Assembly (NCBI GenBank): GCA_024699855.1
Contig: JAMPIQ010000002.1
Span: forward strand, 8,432,001-8,496,000
Direction of reading: 5' to 3'
DNA length: 64,000 nt
Source of the DNA: Aphelenchoides besseyi
Taxonomy: Eukaryota; Nematoda; Chromadorea; Rhabditida; Aphelenchoididae
Positions within the stretch are counted from its first letter, which is position 1, and each line of letters starts with the position of its first letter. Below are positions 38,101 to 47,986 of this stretch, in pieces. The notes under the pieces are model-generated. The model had not been told where the DNA came from and ran no database searches. It saw nothing but the letters and a program-made list of their open reading frames with translations. A program made the position numbers and the translations under genes.

Positions 38101-39610
38101 CAGAATTATTTACCGTTTTTAGAAAGAAGAATGGAACCCAAGGGCCAGTCGTTTCGGAGGTTTATCGACTGCTCGACACCCGAAACAACACCCATAAAAA
38201 TGAGCGAAGACTACACAATGGAGCACCTTAACTTTCAAATGAATGTCTCTGTTCCACCACAACCAAATTTCGTTCCGTTGATCACTGGACTTTTGGATCC
38301 GCACGTTCATCTCAACGATCTAGCAATTAACGTTCCGCAACCATACGACAAACTACGCGCGCACAGTTTTGAAGTGGCAAGTTCGAACTGTCGGGAAACA
38401 TGAAAATCTGATTTAGAGTAAAACCGGTGTGTACATGTTCGATGTGAAGACAAATGAAGGTCGTGGTCAGAACGAACCATTCCGAGACGTTGTGTATTAC
38501 GAAGCAATTGAGCCGTTGAGCTCTGAAGCCAACAGTGTTCTTAATTTACGCTTGCACGACAGCGAACTAAAACAGTGTTATCCGGGAATCATAATGGATC
38601 CTAATATAGTTGAACAAATGAAAGAGCGAAACGAGGAAGAAATGCGAAATTCGTTGATGGAAGATCGACCTAGCCAAGATAAAGAGTGGACTCCGGAGAT
38701 GGATCGCATGTCTTCGAGGCGATATAGTCGCCGTTCGCGTCAAAGCTCACGTGCTACATCGCAGTTAGATGCCGAAGACGATCAGAACTCGTTGGCCGAA
38801 TTAGCGTCTGTGATGTACGATGAACAAGAAGTGAACGAATCGACTCGTCAAGTGGTCTGTGTTCGCGCCGGTTTATTTCGACATCAAATTGCTCGAGAAG
38901 CTCACTTGCCAGTTGAAAAGGTGAAGAACGCACTTGTTACGGTCCTACACAACAAACATGTAAGTTTCAGTTTTATTATTTCCAGTTATCCAAGCTTATT
39001 GTAGCTCGGAGCCGAATCTTACGATCTCGTTTGCAAGTTGGCCGAAGATTACTGCAAGTTTATGGAGGAAAGTCAGAATGAACGAATTCGTGTGAAAACC
39101 TTGCTTCAAGATCCGAGCAATTTGATTGAAAAGTTGACCCGTGATGAACGAATCGCGGACCTGCAACGGTTGGAAAACACGGGACGAATGATAACAATGT
39201 TGGAGCAGTTGAAAAAAGGTCGTGAAGAACCGTTGCGCTGCAAACAAGTTGGTTGTTTTCGTCGGAGGTAACTGTTCTTGTGTTTTAGAGTGACGCTAAA
39301 TCGTTGAAAGTTTATGGCAATCATCATTTCACTTCTCTTCTGTTTTTCGCCAAAGCATTAATCTCTGGAGCAACTGTGCACGATCTAAATCAAATAACCA
39401 TATGGCCAATGATTCTTGACGTGTGTTCACAACACGTTAGTTAATCACAAACCCAACGTTCATCTCTGTTTTTAGCAAGTTTACATAGTCAACAAGGACG
39501 GAGAACTTTTATCGGATAACTTTTCGGGTCCGAACATCTACTTCACGAGTAAACTAAAACCCGAAGAATCAGTGATGGGACCGCCTCCCGTCTTATGGAA
39601 TTCAAATTGA
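35135..39610 (+). CDS. Large unidentified protein, 1,349 residues
   Basis: Eleven exons close exactly: 35135-35212, 35254-35997, 36043-36313, 36359-36957, 36998-37258, 37304-38078, 38123-38376, 38417-38959, 39005-39247, 39289-39435, 39476-39610. I do not recognise it. It is hydrophilic, with a basic stretch after residue 270 (HKKKRRTRRKK), a second basic region (KQRSQHAQSS ... KKKPGKK), an acidic Asp/Glu/Ser middle, an Arg/Ser stretch (SSRRYSRRSRQSSR), and a more ordered C-terminus. No signal peptide or membrane segment, so probably nuclear. The N-terminal helix pattern (FEDISFKEIVQLADIENA) and the SYDLVCKLAEDY region faintly recall condensin-II subunit H2, but this is weak. Intron 38377-38416 begins GCAAGT (or GT two codons earlier is possible). 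AATAAA at 39685-39690. Confidence 0.8.
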
Positions 39611-39749
39611 AAAGGATCTCACACAATACGTAACATCAGCGTTTACGTTACATCTTCATTTTGAAGGTGCTACAGTGTAATTGTAATAAATTTGCTTTTA
39701 GTCTTTTTATATTTGTGCGGGTTGTGTGAATAGATCAATAAAAAGGTTA

Positions 39750-40239
39750 TCAACATAACTTTCCAGTTGATGAAGCGACTCTTGTAATCGAAAAATCGGA
39801 CGAAAATGACGAGCCAGGAAATAAACGAGGAGTAAAGTGGTTGCGTGTTGGAATCCCCAGGTCGCCTAGCGAATCAGAACTGTCAGCCAACGGAGTTTGT
39901 TCTGCTCGAATTTCCATTGGCATCGACTGCAAATTGAGAAGAAGCTCCGATAGCGGGAAGCGGTTGGTTCGGACGAAGTGGACTTCTCGAATCGACTTCC
40001 ACGCTGCCTTCAACTCCGCAATTAAACAACAGAAATCGAGTAGATGATGGACTTTAACTAACTGTGTATGAGAGCTCATCCGACAGCATGTCGTTCAAAT
40101 CATCGGTAACCATCGTCCACGCATCGTTCTTCTTTGATGTCGATTTCCAATCATTGTGATTGAAATCCCACAAGACCGGATACGATTGAACTATTTCAAC
40201 CAACGATTCCTTTTCCACTTCACTCCACTTGTGTGTCAT
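39750..40239 (-). CDS. MADF-domain protein
   Basis: Exons 40239-40063 and 40013-39750 give 146 residues. The first ~80 residues are a MADF (Myb/SANT-like) domain: LVEIVQSYPVLWDFNHNDW, then a predicted helix ending ELSYT, then AAWKSIREVHFV, matching the W...W...L/W-K-x-L-R-D pattern. Usually a sequence-specific DNA-binding or transcription-adaptor module. The C-terminal 60 residues are Ser-rich without a BESS motif. The 49-bp intron ends in the less usual GGAG. It converges on the large plus-strand gene, 140 bp away. Confidence 0.72.
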
Positions 40240-41078
40240 CAAAAATCACCAAAAGACGTTAACACAAATTGCGTAATCAGTAACAAAATTCCATCAACTT
40301 GACGCCAACTAAAGTCCAAATCAAATGCTTTGCGTTGATGTTCATCTTCTCTCAATGTAATTTTCGACGAACAGCAAGTTTGTCGTGAAATCGAAATCAA
40401 AATGCAACAAATTTTACATTTTCTGAATCCCCATTCATCAGTCTACAAAGTTGGAAAGACGGAAAAAATGTCATCAAAGATTCAATCATGTTCGTCGCTA
40501 AATATCGAAAATTGTGCGCGAACTGTTCGTCGACGAACAGCGAACAAGGAAGGGAACAGACTAAGGAATAGTCGATCGTCTCATGAGTTTGTTAGTTGAA
40601 TGAACTTTGCGTGTTTTCTATCAATCAAGTCAATTCGATGTTATCGTTGAACATTCTCTGGATGAACGTACTTTTGAACACTTGTCATAGTGCGTGTTCC
40701 CGATTTCGTGCCGAGTAAACAATCAAATTGGCGTTAATCCACGGACGTCCATCGCAAACATCGAACGAGAGGTCGGTTGTGAAAGTTCGGTTTGTTGAAG
40801 GGCTTGAAATTGGAAAGAAGAGCGCAAACAGTTGTTAAGAGGTGCAATGAATCGACAGGATGACACATAAATTGAGTTCGGGAGCAAACCAAATAGTGAC
40901 TTTAAGCTCTGGAAATTGAATTGTCATTTGCTGTTTCGTTTACATACCCAATTAATCCAGTTGGAGGTCCCATCCGAAATGAGTATAAAAACACAGCCAA
41001 TCTGCAAATTCCCACACACTTCTCAACTGAAGTTCCCTCGTTCCTACTTCTCTACATAACCTCAATCAATCCAAAACA
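40240..41078. other. Promoter region of the Tyr/Gly-rich peptide gene
   Basis: Non-coding. TATAAA at 40984-40989 lies 90-95 bp before the ATG at 41079, a clear core promoter for a secreted-peptide gene. A 65-codon frame at 40402-40599 is unsupported. Confidence 0.5.
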
Positions 41079-41426
41079 ATGGCTTTCTCAAAAACCATGA
41101 TCGCTCTTTTTGTTGTCGTCATTTTGGCCATCTCGATGGAGCATACGATGGCGCAATGCGGATATGGCTATGGAAGCTATAGCTCGTATTATCCTAGCTA
41201 TGGGTAGATCAAATTAAAGACTAAATTTGTAGTTTATAAACTTTAGATACAGTTCATATTATCCGTACAGCAGCTACGGGTTTGTGAATTAAATATAAAT
41301 TGCAATCTAATTTGAATTTTTAGTTACGGATCGTATTACGGAAAACGCGATGCCGGATTTCAAGCCGAACAAGAAAAACCGCAATTTCGTCGATTCGCCT
41401 CCATCAACTCGGATAACAAGCAGTGA
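41079..41426 (+). CDS. Secreted Tyr/Gly/Ser-rich peptide precursor
   Basis: Exons 41079-41203, 41247-41279, 41324-41426 give 86 residues. A 24-residue signal peptide (ends MEHTMA) is followed by Tyr/Ser/Gly-rich repeats (YGSYSSYYPSYG, YSSYYPYSSYG, YGSYYG) then a dibasic KR and a polar tail. The 33-nt middle exon encodes exactly one repeat. The composition resembles nematode neuropeptide-like or antimicrobial YG-rich peptides, or cuticle-associated peptides. AATAAA at 41490-41495. Confidence 0.78.
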
Positions 41427-41538
41427 TTGAGATGATTGCAGAGTCCTTTTCCTCATTCGATATGTTTTTTAATTAGCTGGATACCTGCCAATAAAATTTG
41501 ATTGCAAGTTTGATAATAGAACCTGGTTAACCGCGAGG

Positions 41539-42061
41539 TCATGATTCATACAATAAGGTCAATCTATAGGTTTGTCTGTAGCTAAACATCGCTCTCAAAT
41601 GTTTACACACCTTCACGTTCGAGTTGTTGATCTTCGCGCGCTCTTCTCGGCTCAAATATTTACAACGTTCCGGCGGAATTACCAATCGACACCAACACTT
41701 TCGTTGCTCTTCTAGACGTTTAGTTGCATTATCGCTCGGCTTCTCAATGTTCAATCTGAAAATGTTTGTCCTCGAAATTCTCCACTAACATTTCAAATGT
41801 TTCAGTTTCCAAACGTTTTCTTGGCTTCTGCTTGTGTTCGCCATTGGAGTTTGTTCGGTTGATCAGAACGTAGATCCTGTTTTTCGTGAACGCAAATAAC
41901 TCTTCCAATTTAGAGTCATCGTGTGCATCGACGGACGGCTACTTTTGGAAATACGGAATTCCTGAACTCCTATAGATACGCATATGGTCATCGACAACCG
42001 GAAATTGAGCCGAATTATACGCCAAAGATTGTGCTATAAATGAGTCCGGAAACCCAAACAT
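41539..42061 (-). CDS. Small Cys-containing protein with in-frame TAG or unusual intron
   Basis: ATG at 42061 opens a frame MFGFPDSFIAQSLAYN... that reaches TAG at 41941-41939; the same frame then continues in clearly coding style (DDSKLEELFAFTKNRIYVL, then KQKPRKRLETETFE) and joins through a 34-bp intron (GTTAGT ... TTTCAG) to an exon up to 41755 encoding CWCRLVIPPERCKYLSREER and ending near 41539. The stop could be avoided by a 60-bp phase-0 intron (GTTGTC ... AAGTAG); otherwise the gene is broken or read through. No family recognised. Confidence 0.5.
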
Positions 42062-42549
42062 CGTCCAATTAGTATCCTCGAACGACTATGTAGCAGACAA
42101 TCGCAGTATCACTTTACGTACATTCACTCATCTGTCCAATAAACACTTACGCATTTCATCATGACTGTTGAAGTATCCAATGCAAATGATATGGTTTTCT
42201 GCTTCGAGCTCACTGCTCTTTCGCATTTCACATTACGCGTTAATGTTCCGCTTTTCCTATTAAACGTCTGTTTTATTGTTACAAGGAATGTGAAATGAAT
42301 TTACAAACACAAATTTATTTTTTTCATCACAATTTTGAGGAGCACTCGATTTTGAACGCACGAACTGAGTAAAACCCAAATGAGAATCATGACATTTCAA
42401 CAGATGGATATTCGTTTTAAGTACTTGGATTGATCATTGAACCAAAAATACGTTATCAATTGGAAAGTACAATAACACATCCAATGCTTGTAGTCATCTA
42501 CAAGAATAAAAAGAATACAGATGTTGAGATCGAAGGGCAGCGGATTCGT
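42062..42549. other. Intergenic region
   Basis: AT-rich sequence between two minus-strand small genes; no supported feature seen. Confidence 0.5.
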
Positions 42550-42970
42550 TTAGTTGTTGCTCTCGGTTTTTGTTTGTTCGACAACTTCTAAATCGGTTGA
42601 CATCAATGGACCACTTCGTTTGATTAAACATTGAATCGGACTACAAAAGAAATATGTAAATGAAGGCATCTTGTATTCTTCATTACCTATAATAGCACGG
42701 ACGTAGACGTTTGAACTTTTGTTCCGAGAACTGTCGAGCCGGTCGACGCGGCACTTCAACCGCTGACATTTGCATCGGCAGAGGAGTGGGAAGAGGTGGA
42801 ATGGACTCGTCAATAACAAATGACTGTTCCGGATAAATCACATTCATGGGAGCCAATTGACGGTAATAGTTGCGTGAATCATCCACGTATCTTGGAAACG
42901 GCATTTGAGGAACCAAGAAAGCAACACCAAATTGAATGAGCACAATAAGCAAAACAATTTGCAAGTACAT
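42550..42970 (-). CDS. Small secreted protein of unknown family
   Basis: Exons 42970-42687 and 42640-42550 give 124 residues. The start at 42970 gives a strong signal peptide (MYLQIVLLIVLIQFGVAF); an in-frame upstream ATG-less extension to 43054 would bury it. Mature part is Pro/Arg-rich (PPLPTPLPMQM, PRRPARQF) with a C-YYSPIQC region giving two cysteines. A minus-strand TATAAAAT at 43071-43064 lies about 95 bp upstream, supporting this start. Function unknown. Confidence 0.68.
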
Positions 42971-43071
42971 GTTGTCAACTGGATAGTTGACTGTGTGTTG
43001 AAGGTTTAGACTGAAAGCCAGCAAATGAACTGCGACAAGAAACGGACTCGACACGCAGCACGGATTTTATA

Positions 43072-45212
43072 AATTGGCGGGGCAGGATACCAAAACGTTA
43101 CCGCCCACTTTTTGGTTTGTTGTACGGAAGTTTGTGGGGCCTAGATATTCCATGAATTTTGCTCGTCCGCCCAATCGACCGGAAATCGACTTTACAACCG
43201 AAAATTAATTGCAATCCGGTTCGATTGACTAATTCAAGAAGTGCAAATCGAAGTACAACGGAAACCACGGACTTCGAACATCACTTGAAACGTTCAACGT
43301 CATTGGAAATCTGCAAAGCAGAACTAATCGACCGTAACTGCAAAATACTACCACCTTTTCAAAACCGCCGACTACCATGAGAACAATTCAATTTGAAATA
43401 CGGGACTCGAAAAACAGCAGTCGATAGTTCATCTCGAATGAACCCACGAACTTTAACCCAATTTGTATTCTACCACGAAATTGAAGAGAAAACTATTTCA
43501 AACACAACTGATGTCATTTTGTTCCACTCATGACTTTTGACTGAAGATCGTTGTTGTTCATCAACGCAAAATTTCGGCGTTGATTGAATTTTCTCGCCGC
43601 TTCGTTTAAATGTCGAAAATTTGCCAAGAAATCGAATTCGTTTACGCAACGCTCTTCTTGAATAGAAACTAAACTATCAATAGTAACTGTTGTGAAAGTC
43701 AACATCACCACTTACTGTAACAAATCCTCTAAAACTCAACAACCAAACAGATTTGTACGCAAATGATTGAAATGCTCATACATTTCCAATGAGTCCAAGC
43801 AGTTAATTGGAATGTTTCAATGAAACACAAAAGCAACCAACCGTTTCGTGTGTCATTCATTCCAACAGTATCACGATTTTGAACTCAATTTTATGGATAG
43901 GAAACGAAAAGTGGCAATCTCATAAATGCGGAAGCAGACTCCCTGCTTATTCGGGCTTTTATAACGAACATCCCTTTGGGATGCATCAATTTGATGCCAT
44001 TTCATCACGTCAACAACACAAAACGCCTTTTTGATGGTTCCTACGAATCACCGTATTCGCTCGAATTACCAAGATATTACACACTGCGACTGTCTGCTTG
44101 AAGTTCACAAGGAAGAATGTTAGCAATTTAAGTGCAAAATTGAGATCGTAAAATAGAATCGTATTTCAAGTGCGTAGATAGGAGTTACGTCAAAGAGTGG
44201 AGACCGAAAATGTCGGAATCATTGGTACGATGTACTTAAAATGTGAAATAACAAAGTAAGTTTTGTTAAATCAGTGTTTAAAATACAAGTAACTTTTGTT
44301 TGATGTCATAGATCTTTCCAGGTGTTTTGATTGTTTCATTTGTAGGACCGTTGATGTTCCTAAAGTGACGAAAGAACTTCGTACATCAATAACCAAAAAT
44401 TATTGTAGTGTATGTAAAAGTGTATTTCGCTCTCTGATGGTAGTGCATGTGTTTGTAATCATTGGTTCGACCTAAGTGATCTTGGTCAATTCTATCGTCA
44501 TCGAGTGTTACACTTGAGCAAAGCGAAATCAAACCGCTAACCCCCTGCGCCATTTACGCGCTGTTTACGAAGCCCGCAACTCGAAGGTTGAAGTGAATGT
44601 CGTCTGTTTCCTGTACGTCATTTCATACTACGATCTAACTATTCATTCAGAGATCTTAATCGCATATTTCAACCTTTACTTCCAGGCTCAAACTTCTCTA
44701 GCAATCTGCTGAGAAATAAACACAAAACAGCGAAACCGGTGATTAATTTGTGGCTAAACGTATTTGAGGTGACGTAAAACCCAAGATACGAGGATGTTCT
44801 GAATTAATAGAAAGCAGTGTAGATGCCGATTGTTTGGGATAAAGTTTATTCTTATCAATTCGCAACGTACAAAACCCGACCGAATACACGAAGTTCAAAA
44901 CGATAATTAAGTGCAGTTTCCTCTCTTAAGGGCACTTGCGAATAAGCCACAAACATGAAGTGGCGTCATGAGAAGAAGATTCAACAAAACAGCGGGTTTT
45001 AGCCGTTAATCAATGATAAAAAGGCTTAAATTATTTCTACAATAAACAAGAATTCCACAAACTTAAGAAACGACGAGTAGAACTCTGAGCGGGAAGTAGT
45101 TTCGATGGCAAATGGAAAATGCAACGTTAACTGCAGATAAAAAAACAATCGGAATAATTAGTGAGCAATCAGAAAAAAGCGAAGCAAAACATTCGACATT
45201 CAATAAAAAAGG
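43072..45212. other. Intergenic region, about 2 kb
   Basis: AT-rich, no supported exon. A possible frame at 43807-44034 has no features. A stretch near 44530-44580 superficially resembles a tRNA A box on the minus strand but does not fold into a tRNA. Confidence 0.45.
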
Positions 45213-45994
45213 TTACAAGATGGTACACGGTTTCTTTTTCTGCTCTTTTGGTGGATGCAAAACTGCGTTGATTGCCGTGTCGAAAACGTTCTTCAATCCA
45301 ACTTGTGTAAGTGCTGAACATTCCAGATAGTGTCGAGCCTTGATTTCCTTCGCCATTTGAAGACCTTGACTGTGAGTGATCGGTGCTAAGCGATGTTCGC
45401 GCAGCTTATTGATTGTTTCCATGTCTTCTCGCAGATCCAATTTCGTTCCTAGACTCACGAATAGAACCAAAAAATACAAATCGACTAACCGACGAGTATA
45501 ATTGGAGTCTTCGGACAATGGTGACTTATCTCCGGATACCATTTGGCGCGAACGTTCTCAAATGATGCTGGATTTATTAGCGAAAAACATAGTAGAAAGC
45601 AGTCCGATTGTGGATAACTCAGCGGACGTAAACGATCGTAATCTTCTTGACCAGCAGTATCCCAAAGACCTGAATTTGTGTTATCAATATCAAGTCATCT
45701 TTCAACTCACCCAAATTTATGGCTTTTCCATCGACCATCACATTCGCGGAATCTTCAACGAAGTTAATTGATTTTCTAAAATTTTAACTCACAATTATCA
45801 AACACAGTCGGTACGTAGTCGCCGGGAAAAGCGTTTGTTGTGTACGAAATCCTACGTGTTAACATGTCTACATTATCTTCTTCTTATGACTTACAGAAGA
45901 CACGTCTTCCCGACGGCACCATCGCCAACTATAACTCAAAAGCTCAAAAGAACAAAGCAAACAACTAACCAACGACGCACTTGATTCCTTGCAT
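45213..45994 (-). CDS. ced-10: Rac-family Rho GTPase (CED-10 type)
   Basis: Membrane-targeted small GTPase controlling actin, cell migration and engulfment. Six exons: 45994-45970, 45928-45895, 45851-45793, 45752-45711, 45669-45490, 45448-45213, exactly 191 residues as in Rac proteins. P-loop GDGAVGKT (residues 10-17), switch [10 protein letters not shown], switch [25 protein letters not shown] guanine-specificity motif, the Rho insert, SAL motif (LECSALTQ) and the polybasic KKKP followed by a CTIL geranylgeranylation box. First exon is only 25 nt. Two introns end in AAG. It follows tsg101 on the same strand, 408 bp downstream, so co-transcription is possible. Confidence 0.97.
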
Positions 45995-46402
45995 AGTTAT
46001 CGAGTCTACAACCTAAATCAGATGAAATCGTAAAACCTGCTAATAGAACCAACCACTCAGGTAGAAGTCTTGTTGAAATCGACGGCTCAAGCTCCACAAG
46101 GCTTCGAAAAGCCGTGAACTAAAAAGAGTCAATGGATCGAAGAACAATCACACGAGAAAAATATTAAATACCGACTCAACGGCAACGAACTTATCATACG
46201 AACTCGTGAACATCGTTTATTCTACATTAGATTTCGCGCACATTTAAATTAACTAATATTGTCGGACACAACAATAGACAGAAAAGGCATCAGCACATTT
46301 TCAACCAATGAGTTGAAAGCTGAAGAACACACGAGTAGAAAAAGCAATTGTTACAAAACGCACGCTAATGGACGAAAAGATACACGCATTGAGAATAACG
46401 AT

Positions 46403-47980
46403 TTACACGGGAAGTCGAGCGGTTTGACGTGCTTTCTGCATTGTTGCCCGATGAATGAACTGTTTTCGCGAGAGTTGGCGAACATGTTTCAAATAAGTCT
46501 GCAAATTAATGGAACCCCGTTTCAACGCTTGGCCCAGAAAGTAGATGGTGTCGTCAATAGCACAGTCCTGAACGTAGGAACGAACGATTTGACGATGTAG
46601 CGGAGTTTGAGCATCAATGGCATTATCGACTGCCGCGTCGGGATCTTCGGATTCGAACGATTTGCACTCGTTTAACACTTTACTGAATTCTTTACGTTTG
46701 CTCTGAAGACAATAGCAATGAAAATGTATGATCATTTGGACATTTACCTCTAAGACGGACTTCAATTCGTTGAGACGTTTGCTTTCTTGTTCCATGTTGT
46801 CGATCATTTCTCGTAATTTCTGATTTCCTGTGCGTAGTTCTTGCAAGTTGATGTCGATCGATTGCAGTTCAGCATATGGTGTACCTAAAATATCTCAATT
46901 TTTAGCTTCTGTAAATAATCACATACCCATCACGTCTTTTAAACGTTGGCGCAGTCGATCGTCAATTGCACTGGTCAAACTAGCACGAATATGCGATGGT
47001 TGAATCGTGTTGTAACCGAAATTACTATTCGAAGTGCTTTGATTGAGCGATGGAGTCGATCCGCCATGAGATTTGTTCATCTGATCGAGATTAGCAGGCG
47101 TTGTCATGGGGGATTGCATTGTATACGGTTGATAAGGAGCTTGATAAGAAGAAGCGGCTGGTGGATACGACGGTTGGTTGGGTTGTGGCGCGCTGTAAGG
47201 TTGAGGCATACCGCTACTTGGCCCTGTCGGATAGGGTGCATTTATTGGATACGGCGTTGGGAACGAAGTTGGAATCGGCGGTTGTGGTCGAGAAGGCGGA
47301 ACGGGATCTTGACGCGGCTTTGCAACTACCGGCGTTTTGTCTTGAAACGTTAAGGTCATCAACTGAAATCAAAATACTTTGTTGAGATATCACGGTTTTA
47401 CAACACTAAAAAATGACTCCAAGGATTGATGTCGAAAAATTTTGAGACGTTAGAAAAATTATGCCAAACAGCCACAATTATCGATGTTAAAAGTTGAATT
47501 TGCTTGCCTGTAAAAGACCGTGTGTGTCATGGGTTGGATACCTTAATGGAAAATGAAAGGATGAAGATAAATATAACTTACCGCCATTCGGTCAAATACG
47601 GCAAATAGATGCGCCCCGTCTGATCGACAATCGACGATACACGAATCGACATTGTGTCCGTTGGACACACGTGACAATAAGGCCCGGAATAGGGATGATT
47701 ATCGAGAATAGTCAACGAAATTGGAATGTGATAAGTATTCTCCTGAAAACATGGTTTGCTATTGACAACCTTTGAAGTCCCTCACCTTATACTTAATCGG
47801 AATGGTTCCGCTTATAAAAAGTGAAAGCCTTTCAATTCCATCGGGAAATGTGTAATTTCGAACTTCAGGTCGAAGATTCCGAAAGTTTCGTAGCGCCGTC
47901 ATCAGATCTTCTTTAGCCCGAGGCTCGAATTTTAATTTGGCTTTTCGCATGCATTCCACCAAACGTGTTTCATCGACCAT
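46403..47980 (-). CDS. tsg-101: TSG101, ESCRT-I subunit
   Basis: Endosomal-sorting subunit that binds ubiquitin and PTAP motifs. Exons 47980-47786, 47742-47582, 47541-47508, 47362-46927, 46884-46748, 46702-46403 close to 420 residues. N-terminal UEV domain (GTIPIKYKENTYHIPI, GRIYLPYLTEW), Pro-rich linker (residues about 140-230), RASLTSAIDDRLRQR, a coiled coil, and a C-terminal steadiness box (APLYKQ-like TPLHRQIVRSYVQDCAIDDTIYFLGQALKRG ... LSRKQF). No ubiquitin-conjugating cysteine, as expected. The 145-bp intron 47507-47363 begins GCAAGC after CAG, a GC-AG intron. An acceptor (TTGCAG) lies 3 nt before the ATG, suggesting trans-splicing. Confidence 0.95.
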
Positions 47981-47983
47981 AAC

Positions 47984-47986
47984 TGC
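47984..47986 (-). promoter_or_regulatory. Probable spliced-leader acceptor for tsg-101
   Basis: AACTCAATTGCAG immediately precedes TTATGG on the minus strand and no upstream exon is visible. Confidence 0.5.

Noticed and set aside
41812..41902. Plus-strand signal-peptide-like frame SWLLLVFAIGVCSVDQ
   Set aside because: It has no in-frame ATG and is exactly antisense to a Lys/Gln-rich coding exon, whose reverse complement naturally reads hydrophobic.
44500..44580. Minus-strand tRNA-like A box (TGGCGCAGGGGGTTAGCG)
   Set aside because: No matching T-arm B box at the right distance and no cloverleaf stems.
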